NCBI GenBank assembly: GCA_020310875.1
Contig: CM035408.1
Location: forward strand, 149,102,907-149,166,906
Direction of reading: 5' to 3'
DNA: 64,000 nt
DNA from: Ceratopteris richardii
Lineage: Eukaryota > Streptophyta > Polypodiopsida > Polypodiales > Pteridaceae
The position numbers and the translations under genes are program-made. Each line of letters opens with the position of its first letter. The stretch's first letter is position 1. Positions 11,268 through 23,400 of the stretch are shown here, piece by piece. Below the pieces are notes generated by a model that was not told the origin of the DNA, made no database searches, and saw nothing but the letters and a program-made list of their open reading frames with translations.

Positions 11268-11930
11268 AATAGGACCAACGAATTCTATTCCCCACTTAGA
11301 GAATGCACGTCCACCCATCATAGGCTTTAGTGGCATCTCATCTTTGCGTATAGGATAGTGAGTTCGCTGACAAACATCACACCTCTTCACATAGGTATGT
11401 GCATCCACGTGAAGGGTCGGCCACCATAATCCTGCAAATAGGATTGCCTTGATCACCCGATCTGGTCCAAATTGTCCTCTTGCTACACCTTGGTGAGCAG
11501 TTTCCAAGATCTTGATATATTCACTCTCATGGACACATAGTCTTAGGTAACCATCTTTACCACGCTTGTATAGATTATCACCAATGACTGAGTAATCTAG
11601 GGCTTCTTGTTCTAGGCTTCTTTGTCTAGCCAAGGTCATATCCTGCGGGAATGTTTTCATCCTCAAGAAGGCTACTAGTGGTTCACTCCAATCTGGCACT
11701 ATGGATACTTGATAAAGAGTGGCATGCTCCACGGGTGGTTTAGTGCAGTAGATTGGACATTCTTTACACATCTTATGTACATTAGCTTCCATAGTAGGCC
11801 AATGCACTCCGAATCTCCTTAGTGTCTGTAAATTCCTTTGCCTCGAATGGTGTTGCTCTAATGCACCTACATGTGTTGATTGCAACCATTTTGCGTACTC
11901 GTCCTCTTCCACACAACAAGCCAATATCCC
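11268..11930 (-). pseudogene. G1 integrase: two zinc-binding modules and start of the core
   Basis: Two H2C2-like modules follow each other. One lies at about 11918-11736 (motifs GVHWPTMEAN and CKECPIYC). The other lies at about 11543-11346 (motifs GLWWPTLHVD and CDVCQRTHYPIR). After the second comes WGIEFVGPI, the usual start of the catalytic core, and then the Copia-1 boundary. A single H2C2 module is the family norm, so the tandem pair is unusual. G2 carries a comparable pair, so this looks like a lineage trait. Confidence 0.8.
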
Positions 11931-12089
11931 TTGATCTGTCTGTTTGTACATGCTTCCTGCCATGATATGGTACTTCTGGGCTTTTACTACCTCCCTATCT
12001 TGAGTGTTTATGACTGGGTGGTTAGGCCCGTATGTCAATACTGGCACTAATGACTTAGCCCACTGAGGTACAACTTCCAAATTAAACAA

Positions 12090-12560
12090 GTAAGCATCAG
12101 GAAGGTCATCTGATACTCCTTGTGCGGCTTCTCTAGATTTGAGCCTAGAGAGATGGTCTGCTCTCAAGTGAGTCTTCCCTTTCCTCACCACCACTTCAAA
12201 GTCATATTCCATTAGTAAGAGAAACCATCTTACTAATCGGCCTGTATTGCATGGTTTGTTTACCAAGTACAATAATGCCTGATGATCGGTAAAAAATTTA
12301 AACTTATTTGCAAGCAAATAGTGTCTAAACTTTTTAACTACATATACCATGCCTAATCCCTTTCGTTCAGTGGTGGTATAATTTCATTCAGCTGCATTCA
12401 ATTGTCTACTAGCATAGTCAATTGGAAGATCCATATTACCTTCACCCGTAGGTTGTGCAAGCACACATCCAATAGCATAATTGGATGCATCCACATGAAC
12501 ATGGAAGGGCTTATTCCAATCTGGTGTGGTCAAGATTGGTGTTGAACACAATCTCCTTTT
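12090..12560 (-). pseudogene. G1 RNase H domain
   Basis: Gypsy RNase H motifs are visible: HVDASNYAIGCVLAQ, IDYASRQLNAAE, FFTDHQALLYLVNK and ADHLSRL. It lies between RT and integrase as in Ty3/gypsy and degrades the RNA strand during reverse transcription in intact relatives. It belongs to a broken element. Confidence 0.85.
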
Positions 12561-13650
12561 GAGCTCATTGAAGGAGTCCTCACATTCATTAGTCCACTCA
12601 AAGTTGGTCAAAAGGCCGTACAGTGGCTTGGCAATGATGGCGTACATGTGTATAAAGCGTCGGTAATAGCCACAATGCCCCATGAAAGCTTGTACTTCCT
12701 TGACATTCTTTGGCCTAGGTAACTCTGCTATGGCTCTTACTTTCTCTTCATCAGTGGATATGCCATTCTTTGACACTATGTGTCCTAGAATCTTGCCTTT
12801 CCTGACCATGAAAACACACTTTTCTGGGTTCAGGCAGACTTGATACTCTCAACATTTGTCAAAGATTTTCCTGAGCTCAGGTATATGTGTTTGTCTAATG
12901 TTGGAATGTGCACAAAGATCATCAACATATACCTCTAAATTCTTCCTCAAGAATTCTTTAAATACATGGCACATCAGTCTCTGGAAGGTTGCGAGGGCAT
13001 TGGTAAGCCCAAATGGCATTACCCTAAAGGCAAATATGCCCCATTCTGTGGCAAAAGCAGTCTTATGCTGGTCCTTTAGAGCAATGGCTACCTGATTGTA
13101 GCCCGAAAATCCATCAAGGAAGTTGTACACTTCCTTGCCTGCTACTCTTTCTAGCAGATGCTCAGTGATAGGAAGCGGATAGTTGTCTTGAATAGTGGTT
13201 GCATTAACCTTGTTCAAGTTAATGCACACGTGTAGCTTTCCATTCTTCTTGGGCACAACTACAATGGGGGATACCCACTCAGTGTGCTCAATTTCATAGA
13301 TGAATCCAGCTTCAACCAGACGATCTATCTCTTCTTTGATCTTGGCAGCATAATTATCATTGTATGTGTATGGCTTTTGCTTAGAAGGTTTAGCATCTGA
13401 GGTCATGGGGATAGTGTGTGAGAATATGTCCGGGTCTACACCTTTCAAATCCTTGTAAACTCCAAGCGAATACATCTCTGTATTCTCTTAGCAAGGCTAT
13501 CAATTCGCGCTCTTCTTCTTCTGTCAGGTCATGTCCTATATAAGTGCATCTCTCCTCTCCTTCTTCTAGGGCTACCACTATTTTCTTGGTGGTTTCTTTG
13601 TTATCATAGGCCTCTCTTGATTGTGCCTTGCGTTTAGGCATTCTTACCAT
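12560..13650 (-). pseudogene. G1 reverse transcriptase
   Basis: Motifs of the Ty3/gypsy RT, in order: IDRLVEAGFIYEI, WVSPIVVVPKKNGKLHVCI, FLDGFSGYNQVAI, FRVMPFGLTNALATFQRLM and the catalytic VYVDDL, then the thumb and connection motif CGYYRRFI. The order RT, RNase H, integrase marks gypsy rather than copia. The region is broken, as is the rest of G1. Confidence 0.88.
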
Positions 13651-13784
13651 GACTCTTCTATCATCTATCTCATACTTTTAAAAGTTTTCAGGGACCTCAA
13701 ACAAAGATTCTTCCTCTTCTGGTGTGACTTCTCTCTTCTTTCTTTTCTTTCCTTCAATGTTAGGGGTCACTTGTGTGGCTAACC

Positions 13785-14400
13785 TTACATCATTGTAAGC
13801 TCTCCATGTCTCTGAGGATGAGCTTCTACTTCATAGAAGTATTCTTCATCTGATGCAAAAGGTGAGTCCATAATGATTGACTCTAGATCGGAGTCACTTG
13901 CATCCTCAAATGCATCAGGGCTAGGTTCGCACTCTTCTAAAACTGCATCTCCCATGATTGGCTCTATGGAGAAAACTAAAATGTCATAGCCATCCTCGTC
14001 ACAGTGAGGTGTCCATTGTTCTTCATTGATGGCTACATCCATTGTTGCTAAAATTTCTGCCCAGCCATGAGGTTCAAACTCTCCGTCCGGAAATACTACA
14101 GGTGCATAGGCTAGGTCTTGAATTGATCTATGTGTTTCCTTTGCACCTACCTCTCTGGATTTTTCTCTCTCTCTCTTCTATTGCTACTTTGCACATCCAT
14201 AAGTGGGTGTCTTCATGCATCCATGAGGATCTTGATCCTATGAAATGCATCGACTCGGTATCATCTTTAGCTCTATGGATGGGATTCCATTGGATAGGAG
14301 GGCCATCTCTATGAGAGTAATCTTTGAGGTTAACCTTGGTCGTGACACCTAAGTGTTGCAAATACAAGAAATTGGTTCCCCAATCCTGTACCACTTGCAA
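13785..14400 (-). other. G1 spacer between protease and RT
   Basis: The reading contains an acidic Asp/Glu-rich segment (about 13785-14042, ending DEEYFYEVEAH) and a Lys/Arg-rich segment nearby. No domain is recognisable. Such linkers between protease and RT are common in long gypsy elements. Confidence 0.5.
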
Positions 14401-14946
14401 CTATCGCATAAATGGTCTTCCCAAAATCATCTCATAGGCATGATTTTTGCTAAAGTCACATATAGCAAATGTGTGCTCAAACTCTACACCACAAGTAGTG
14501 AGGGTTATTCCTTCTAGCAAGCCTAAGGGTCTTTCTATGTGACCATCACCCATTTGCAATTTCATCCTCGTGGGCCGGAGTGCTGGCTTGCCCCAACGTT
14601 TCCATAAGGAGGTGGTAGCAATTGCAACTCCTGCACCCGAGTCGAGAATTGCATTGGTTGTGTATCCTTGATGTGTGATGGGAAGACAGGTGTTTCCTTC
14701 TTCTCCTTCGCTCATGTCTCCTACCTTGTACAAAGGTATCTCTGGCACTGTGCGATGAGATCCTACTTGGGAATGAGGTTTTGCTATCTCTGGTACTTGT
14801 TTGGCTACATGTTTCCATAGCTCTGGCCTAACCTTGAGTAACTCTTCTAAAGTGAGATTACATTGCACTTTAGTCTTCTTTACTACCTCTGTGTTCCTAG
14901 GTATGATTGAGTCTTCATTTCGTACCATGACCGTGGGTGCACTCAT
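14401..14946 (-). pseudogene. G1 aspartic protease
   Basis: The retropepsin-like signature TNAILDSGAGVAIAT is followed by KLQMGDGHIERPLG and a downstream MILGRPFM, which corresponds to the second conserved block (ILGxPF) of gypsy proteases. The position between gag and RT fits. In intact relatives it cuts the gag-pol polyprotein. Confidence 0.8.
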
Positions 14947-15014
14947 ACACGTGGACTTTGCTTCCCATGGGCCTGTGAAATGGGGTAGTTCTTGTATGGA
15001 ATTAGATTCGAAGT

Positions 15015-17478
15015 CTAATCTCTCCTGAGATTGAGTGCTCTCCTGCTCTTCATAAATGGATGGGATGTCTTGTGGGAATGGTTGTGTGCATCATCCACAA
15101 GTTCAATGGGAGGAGGGACTTCACTTTCTTTAGCCCATTTGTCTTCTTGAATCTCTCGTAGGAATTCTGGTGTGAATCGATTCATAGAAGAAGATATGTC
15201 AGGCTCCGTAGAGTTAGGTACATAAGCTTCCTGGGCGGGAAGGCTTAGCCTTTCACTTGGCTTGTCCTTACTTTGAGAGACGGGTTCCTTTTCTGATTGT
15301 GCAATTAGCCTCTCCAATCTTTCTAGCAGTCCATCAAAGTGCAACTGCATCTTAGCTGAACTAGAGATGTTAAAGAGGCGACAGGCTTCAAACATGGTTT
15401 GAGCCAGTTGCACCATCTTAGCACAGATTTTGGTTCGTTCAAGCTCTAGCTCGGCTCTAGGGTAACACTTTTCATGATCAGTTATGTTTGGCCCTTCTTG
15501 GATTCTGGCCTGATATGCTTTGAACATCATATTTAGGTCCTCGGGAGTGGGATCTGCTAGTACTCATCCTACTCTAGGGGTTGGTGGGGTCGTATGAGGC
15601 GGGTTGGAAGGGGTTGGATCGGATGGAGATGGGAATGGTGGTGGTGGCGTAGTGTGAGAGGGAGTTCGAGATGTGAGTTCAAGTATCCTAGCTTTTGTTT
15701 CTCTTAGGCTTTCCTCGAGTTCACTCATCTTCTTAGCCCATTGCCTCTTCATTCTTTCTCTACTGTCTCTCCAGGCTCTAGTCCTCTTCTTTGGTTATGC
15801 TCTCAGTTTCACTAGCCTCATCATTTTTTTCCTGGCCTAAACTTTGGTTTTGTTGCAAGGCTTGAGCTCTAGTGACTACCTGTACTGTTGTAGTGGAAGT
15901 CACACTTCCTGTAGAGTCTACTACTAACCCAATAACATTGATAGGAGTGATTTTTGGCATATTATTGGGATTCTTTGGGCAATCTCGTAAGAGATGCTCC
16001 TTTCCACAATCTTGGCAAAAGCCTTGGATTGTCACTGACTGGGGTTGTGTAGATGGAGGTAAGGGGCAATCACGAATGAGGTGATCTCCCTGACATCTGT
16101 AGCATGGTCCTCTAGGGAATGGGGGTCTTACTTGCCTAGGTTGAGGTTTGGGGTTGGGGTTTGTATACATGACATTTGCGTAATCTGACTCCCAACTAGG
16201 TTCACTCGGTTCTTCACTATAATAGGACTCACCATGTTTAGGAGACTGCATGTAGTAAGCCTGTGGACTATCTATGTGAGTGGAATCAAAACTATGATCG
16301 CTCGGGTCACTTTCTGAAAGCAATGGAGTCACTGGGACTATGGCTCTATTCAAATTTTCCTCAGTAGCTACATACTTTATAGGAATCACATTAGCTGGGG
16401 TTGGAGGTTGTTGAGCTAACACAGGTTGAGGCCTTTGTTGGTTTTGGTAGGGTTGTTGATAGGATTGATGTGGTCTACCATATTGTTGTGGAGGGTACTG
16501 GTTCTGGTATCTTCCCTGTTGTGGATAGGGCTGAGGGTAGGTTTGCCTAACTACTTGCTTATTGTATGGGCAATCTTGTGCTGTGTGATTTGTGTATCTC
16601 CATTTTATGGTGCAATATTGGCTACTAGGGCTCACTTGGGGTTGAGCCATGATGGGACATACATTTGCCATGTGGTCACCACCGCAAGTATAGCACCTCT
16701 TTACTGGGGCAAACCTTGGAATTTGTTTGCTAGTGACACCTAGTTTCTGAGCTACTTTCTCTGCAAGTTCCTCAATTGATGTGGATTGCGAGGAAGAGAG
16801 ACTAGAGGCACTATCAGAATCTTTGTAGATTTTGGAAAGCTCTAAATCCTCCCCTAGGTTATCCTTAATGTTGATGCACATGCGTACACACTCTTCTATA
16901 GTCCTAGGGTCCTTCAAGTACACATATGACCTATTTAGTACTTAGCAATCCATCCAAGAATAAAGCCACTCCTTTTGCTGGTGTGGGTAACTCAGGAACA
17001 GGGCATCTCTCAAGATATTGCCAAAATCTTCTTCCTGCAAGTCTCACGGTCTCTTGAGGGGTCTGCTTGAAGCTATGCATCAATGAGGAAGTATTATGCC
17101 TTATGCCACTTTTAGAGAATTCAGTGATGAAAGCCTCTAGGAGTTGGTATATGCTCATGAACTGTCTCTCATTCAATGGTTGAAACCATGTAAGGGTTGT
17201 GTTCCTAAGGGTCAGACCAAAGGCATATACTGCGTGAATAGGTCCTCAACTTGCTCAGCTCTCAAGACTTGCCTAAACTCGGCCACATGATCATATGGGT
17301 CTCCTATGCCATCCAAGTAGTTCTTCATGGACTTAACTAGCTGAGTCGGTCTCAAAGTCCTCGTGTGCTCTCTAGGTCTTGGTAGAGGGAATTCATCCCC
17401 ATTCCTTTGGTTCCTTGGGGCTCTAAGTCCCTCAGGTTCCACTCTATTTGTTTCCGTTCTCGTTCTTTCTCTTCCCAC
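15015..17478 (-). pseudogene. G1 gag: capsid-type domain, three zinc knuckles, coiled tail
   Basis: Reading the minus strand from 17478, a Retrotrans_gag-like region (SMKNYLDGIGDPYDHVAEF, then LAGRRFWQYLERCP) is followed near 16700-15960 by three knuckles: CYTCGGDHMANVC, CYRCQGDHLIRDC and CQDCGKEHLLRDC. All three have the spacing CX2CX3HX4C rather than the retroviral CX2CX4HX4C. A Tyr/Pro/Gln-rich segment separates them. A Pro-rich stretch and a helical Lys/Glu-rich tail follow. It would form the particle and bind the RNA in intact relatives. Confidence 0.8.
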
Positions 17479-17778
17479 TGGGTTGGCAAAGCTTACCTCC
17501 GGTCTATCTCTATGTCTGTCTCTTTGAGCTCCGTGAGCTTGGGATGTTCCCGCTCCTGGGTGACCAAAGGAAACATTTGATCTTGGTTGGGGGAAAATAA
17601 ATTCACCTTTCCAAGTGTAAGCATGCCTATCATTTTATGTAACCACAATCCTCTCTGAAGCGTGATCTAAGTAGGTCACTATGCCTGGGCTATCAGGATC
17701 TTTGAACTCATATATCATGATTTTTCCTACCTCATTCGGCTGATCAGATCTATACCTCCAAAAGGCTTCATCAGCCTC

Positions 17779-18393
17779 TCAGTTCAAGAGTAGATCTATG
17801 CTCTTATTGTCTTGGGAAATCCACTCTGGTGTGATAATCCTAGTGAGAACAGATTTGCCTTGAGGGGTTCTAGGTTCTACACCCATGTTTCCTTGCTCCA
17901 AGTCACCTAAATCCGTTTTCGGGATCACGTTTCCAAATTCGTCTGTCCTATCTGGATGACTGGTGACTACATATATGGTTCCTTCTTTGTCCAAGTATGC
18001 TCCATTTTCAAACTTGACAGCTGGGTGTTCTAGTCCAATGGATTGGTCAGGGTTTTTAATCTGGACCACTGATCTTCCTAGGCCGTCCTCATAGATGCTA
18101 GCACCTAATCGGTTGGTCCTAAGGTATTCCAGCTGCGTCTTGTAGGGGCCTTCTACCCTATGTAAGTATGGCATACCTGAACTTCCTATAGGTCTCTCCA
18201 TACAGTGGGACATCTCTGACTCACTAGTTTCAGAGCTAGGGTAGTGCGAATAATGGCTCAACTGCTGGGCCCAAGACCTAGCAGTATGATTAACACTAGC
18301 CTCTGAAGACCTAAGACTTTGTCTGTCTCTTCCTAGGTGTCGTCCTGATCTAAGGTTCATATGCATATTTGAGCAATCCCAATTTTTACCCAA
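17779..18393 (-). pseudogene. G1 N-terminal gag-region reading
   Basis: This 204-residue reading starts MGKNWDCSNMHMNLRSGR and contains a Ser/His-rich part and VVQIKNPDQS. It lies immediately upstream of the capsid-type domain and is probably the amino end of G1 gag. I recognise no domain in it. Confidence 0.5.
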
Positions 18394-19691
18394 GGTACAA
18401 CCTCGTTGCTGAGTTCTTTTGTATCAGTCACTTGATTCTTTTTAGTTGATTATTGTGTTTATGATCTTGTCTGATATCACGTCGTCAGGAACACTTGAGT
18501 TAATTTCTGCACTTGAATGTTGATCATCTCACGTTAGGTTCTTTTCCTTTAAAGTTGTCCGTCACACACAGGTTATCCCTTGACTTGAACTTGATTTCTT
18601 AGATAGTCTTGACTTGTCTCGTGCCTATCGTTGCCCTGACTTACTTCTAGCACTACTCGCACTTAGCCTAAGCTAGAAATGGACAGAGGGCATTGAGAAT
18701 TTTCCAACCTCTCTTACAGATCCCGTGCTCTTTTGGTGCTCAAGAACCCAGTTCTCAAGCTTGCAGATTACCCTTGCTTTGGATGCCTTTTGGTGCTCTC
18801 AGTGGACCTATAAAAGTCCCGAAGTTAGCTCAAGACTTAGATTAAAAGGACACAAAAAATCACTTTCATTCATGTAATTCATATGTCAATTTGCACCATG
18901 TCTCTCTAGAACACAATTGTAGAGATCCTTGAGTTTTCCTCCCCCTAGATATGGATCACTTAAAAATACTATGTCTAATAATCCTGGTATTAAAAATACT
19001 ATGTCTAATAATCCTGATATGAATCACAGCAATCGGATTTCGTATGAGGAAGATATGACAGTTTAGGGATCTAGGGTTAAAACAGGGTACAACAGGTCAT
19101 CAGGAAAACAAGATTTTCTCTCAAGTTACAAGTGTCGGAACCTCACAAATCACTATTTGCTTGACAAGCATGCCTAGAATTTTTCCCAAAATCAAGTAAT
19201 ATAAACCCTAGAAAATTGGCCGAAAAAGCCTGTCAATCGCGATCGACAGGTCTGTCAATCGCGATTGACAGAGGTGTCCATCGGGGCCTGTTGGTTGCGA
19301 TCGACACGTCAGTCGCGATCGACAGAGTCAGTCGTGAGTCCTGTCAATCGCGATCGATGGTTTCAATTGCAATCGACACTTTTTTTGAGATTTTTGCCAT
19401 AATTTCAGTCGATCGGGAATGTGTCCGTCGCGATGGACACGTGGCAGTGCGAGTTTTGGTGTCAATCGTCAAATTTCATTCGGTCCCGGTCGATAGTGTC
19501 AATTGCGATTGACTGAATCCTACATGGTAGTCAGTCAGTCGTGGGGGCTGTCGGTCGCGATCGATAGGTCTGTCGGTCGCGATTGACAGGGTCTGTCGAT
19601 CGTGGCTATCGATCGCGATCGACGATGTCAATCACGATTGACAGAAAAACACGGAATTTATTAGTTTTGTTTAGTGATTTGGAATGTGCTC
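18394..19691 (-). other. G1 leader, 3' segment (between gag and Copia-B)
   Basis: There is no credible coding region here. It holds a short direct repeat (AAAATACTATGTCTAATAATCCTG, twice near 18965-19017) and the palindromic array at 19221-19650. The leader continues beyond Copia-B at 25306-25730 with the same palindromic motif, which confirms that the two sides were once joined. Confidence 0.75.
19221..19650. repeat. Array of imperfect palindromes built on TCGCGATCGACA
   Basis: About 430 bp contain more than a dozen variants of TGTCAATCGCGATCGACAG and its inverse, spaced irregularly. Each unit is near-palindromic (core TCGCGA or CGATCG) and is CpG-rich compared with the AT-rich surroundings. 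One more unit occurs at about 25357-25376 across the Copia-B insertion. It belongs to the G1 leader. Confidence 0.85.
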
Positions 19692-20409
19692 TGTAAGACA
19701 ATAGTTATGCAATATAACACAGGAGCAATAGCAGAGAAGATAACAGATATAGGAGAATCTCAACAATTTTCTACTAGCAGCAAGTACAAAGATGATGGCG
19801 TTGTCCACCCGTGCGCTCTCAAGGTAGAGCTTAAATGGTGATCTAGACAACTCTAGATAGGGAGATACAAGGTAGAGGTATGCTGGCTCAACTCAATGTC
19901 TTAGGTAGTGCAGAAGTCATGTATATATAGGATCATGGGTGGCCTGCCATGGACGGCTATACATGGGCGGTAGGGCGTGGGCGGCCACCGCCCGCGTAAT
20001 TGCCATACACGGCTTAGACTGGTTGAACCGACCTAACAAATATAAATGATTTCTGACTCCGACAGGGAATATTCCATGGAATATTCCCTTTACCGTCGCG
20101 CCGGGGGCGCTGCCCCCAGACCCCCACCAGGGGGCCCGCTGGCCCCCTGGGACCCCCCAGCCAGGGGGCCCGCTGGCCCCCTTGGACCCCCCAGCCGGGG
20201 CTGCTCACCGCTGCCCCGGACCCCACAATTGGGGACCCTGGTAACTCCCTTTCCTTATAATATCTTACATGGTCCAATATGACCTTCATCCAACATTCAA
20301 GTTGGGATTCCCATCAATTGGGTAATGCACGCTTGGCATCTCCTCATAAAGGGGGCCTTACAAAATGTGCATACAATCATGAGGGGTAGACATTGATCAT
20401 ACTCTAACA
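19692..20409 (-). repeat. Copia-B 3' LTR (left copy)
   Basis: This 718-bp repeat starts TGTAAGACAATAG and ends ACTCTAACA on the plus strand. A TATA-like run lies at 19922-19929. On the element's strand, a GC-rich G-run block lies upstream of it at about 20095-20235. Confidence 0.95.
20095..20235 (-). repeat. GC-rich G-run block in the Copia-B U3 region (left copy)
   Basis: Runs of five or six C alternate with G runs on the plus strand (GGGGGCCCGCTGGCCCCC occurs twice, one copy with a changed base). This gives both hairpin potential and closely spaced G runs on the element's sense strand. The matching block at about 25009-25122 in the other LTR is about 20 bp shorter. Confidence 0.8.
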
Positions 20410-20437
20410 CCCCCCCTCAATGTTTACCGATGATAAA

Positions 20438-23400
20438 TCAAGTAGGTCTCGGTCCTATGCCCATCTGTTGAAGATGCTTGTTGAGCTGCTCTCTTCCAAG
20501 TGCTTTAGTGAATATGTCAGCACAATTTGCCTCTGTTGGGCAATATTCTAGCTCCACAATTTCATCTTCAATTAGCTCACAAATGTAATGGTACTGTACT
20601 TCTATGTGCTTGGTGCGAGCATGAAATACTGGGTTCTTTGCAATAGCCATACAACTTTGATTATCACACTTGAGTACAATTGGCATATTTGATAGAAAGC
20701 CTATATCTGCAAGAATTCTCCTTAACCAGACTGCCTCACAAGAAGCAAAACAAGCTGCTTTGTACTCTGCTTCAGTGGAGGAGAGTGCGAGAGTTGGTTG
20801 CTTCCTACTTACCCAAGAAAATATTCCTGAACCAAGTGAGAAACAATATCCAGAAACTGATTTTCTAGAATCACAATCTCCAGCCCAATCTGAATCACAA
20901 TATCCTTGGAGTGTATCACCTGTGGTATACAAAATACCAAAATCCAAGGTTCCTGCAATGTACCTTAGAATTCGCATTCCAGCATTCCAGTGACTCTCCT
21001 TAGGTTTGTTGGAAAACCTGCTTAACACTCCAACAGCATAGCAAATGTCTGGTCTAGTGTTGCACAGAAAAATAAGACTTCCAACGAGCTTCCTATACTT
21101 CTTAGCATCTACATCAGGCATGTTATCATCCATAGATAGCTTATGATTTACCTCCATAGGTGTGCTAGTTGGTTTGCAGTCCATCATTCCAAATGCCTTG
21201 AGAATTTCTTTGGAATATTTTTGTTGTGAGATGAAAATGCCATCCTTCCTTTGCCATACTTCAATTCCCAGACAAAAATGGAGTAGACCTAAGTCTGTCA
21301 TTTCAAACTCAGTTCCCAAGCTGATCCGAGTTTGATTGATGAGTTCCTGATGATCTCCTGTAATGATCAAATCATCTACATATACAATGACAACAACTAG
21401 CTTGCTATCCCTTTTCGTTACATACAAGTTAGCATCAGAAGTACTTCTTTCAAAACCCATATTTTTGAAAAAATGATCAATTCGTTGGTACCAAGCCCGT
21501 GGAGCTTGCTTAAGTCCATACAAAGCTTTCTTCAACCTGCAAACTTTATTTTCTGAATTGGGCACCTCAAAACCTGGTGGTTGAGATACATATACCTCCT
21601 CCTTGAGGTGACCATTCAAAAATGCAGATTTGACATCCATCTGGAAAATAGGCCAAGACTTTCGTGCAGCTACTGCAAGTACCGTCCGAATAGTTATCAT
21701 GAGTGCTGTTGGTGCAAAAGTTTCTTGAACATCAAATCCTTCAATCTGTGAAAAACCCTGTGCAACTAATCGTGCCTTATACTTTTCTAATGTTCCATCA
21801 GCTTTATACTTAGCTTTCCAAATCCATTTAGTACCTATTACCTTCTTCTTTGGCGGCAAGTCGACTAGATCCCATGTATCATTTTTTAGTATACTATCAT
21901 ACTCAGACTGCATTGCCGCTCTCCAATCTGGATCATCAATGGCTTCTTCAATGGTGGTAGGTTCCTTTATCGAACCCATGATATCTGCCATTAGAGCCAT
22001 GTTAACAATGTGTTCTGAGGCTCTTCTTTGCTCCTCTATTCTCTTTGATCTTCGTAATCCATCCGATGATGATTCTGGTGCATCTACATGTGGATTGTGA
22101 TCATCAAAGAGCTGTTGTGCCCACTTCGGTAGTGGCTTACGCTGTGCAGCTACAATTGGTTGGCTTTTTATTGAGGAAATTTCTCCATCAGATGTTTCCT
22201 CCTCCTCAACTTTAACCTGTCTTTTGATAGGCACAAGGTGAGATATTTCTCCGTTTGATGAGATAGTAGATTTACCTTTATCTTCTACTAAGTGTGGTCG
22301 TTCATCAAACACCACATCTCGGCTGACAAAAATCTTCCTTGCCTCAGGATCCCATAACCTGTATGCTTTAGACTCTTCACTATATCCTAGGAAGACACAC
22401 TTTTTGCTTTTTGAATCCAACTTTGATCTTGTTGAATCAGGAATATGTGCATAACATAAACAACCAAAAATTCTGAAATGCAAAACTGAAGGCTTTTTAC
22501 CAGAATATGCTTCTTGAGGAGTCATCCCCTTCAGAGCTTTTGTGTAGCTTCGATTGAGGATGTAGACTGCTGTATTGACTGCTTCTGCCCAGAATGAATC
22601 AGGCATGTCTTGAGCCTTTAACATACAACGAGCCATTTCAACTACTGTCCTGTTCCTGCGCTCAACAACGCCATTTTGTTGAGGTGTATGAGCTGTGGTA
22701 AGTTGCCTTTTCACACCATGCTCCTTACAGTAATTGTTGAATTCTGTTGACAAGAATTCACCTCCTCTATCTGTTCTAAATTTCTTCAGTTTCCTTCCTG
22801 ATTCACTTTCTACATACTTATGCCACGCTTTAAATTTTTCAAAAGCATCAGCCTTCTCTCGAATGAAATAAACCCACATCTTTCTACTATAATCGTCGAC
22901 TAACAGCAAGAAGTAGAAAGATCCTCCTAAAGCAGGTGTAGACATTTTACCGCAGATATCAGCATGTACCAACTCTAGAGGAGCTTGAGATCGATTGCTG
23001 GTCTCTCTTGGAAATGCCTTTCGTTGTTGCTTGCCCATCATACAAGCTTCACAAGGTTCCTGCAACTCTAAAATGCAGGCAAATGAGCAACCATCCCTGT
23101 TCGTTGCATCTCCTTCAAAACTGCAAATCCAAGATGCCCAAATCGTTGGTGCCATAACTTGCTTACATCTTTATCTTCTGTAGCAGTTAAAGCACTTAAC
23201 TCATACAAGTTATCCCGTCGTGTGCCTTTACCTACAACATTACCTGATGAATCCATGATTTCCGCACCACTCTTATTGAAGTGAACTTCGAGTCCACGAT
23301 CTGTTATTGCAGAAACTGACAACAAATTTCTTTTGAGTGTAGGTACATAGAGAACATCGGATAACTTTTTCTCAACACCTGGAGAAGTGATAAAAGAGAT

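Noticed and set aside
19221-19650. CRISPR-like array
   Set aside because: Units are irregular, overlap, lack uniform spacers and lie in the leader of a plant retrotransposon.
20046-20282. Short Gly/Pro-rich reading frames in both LTRs of Copia-B
   Set aside because: They arise from the GC-rich G/C-run block of the LTR, occur on both strands and have no protein-like pattern.
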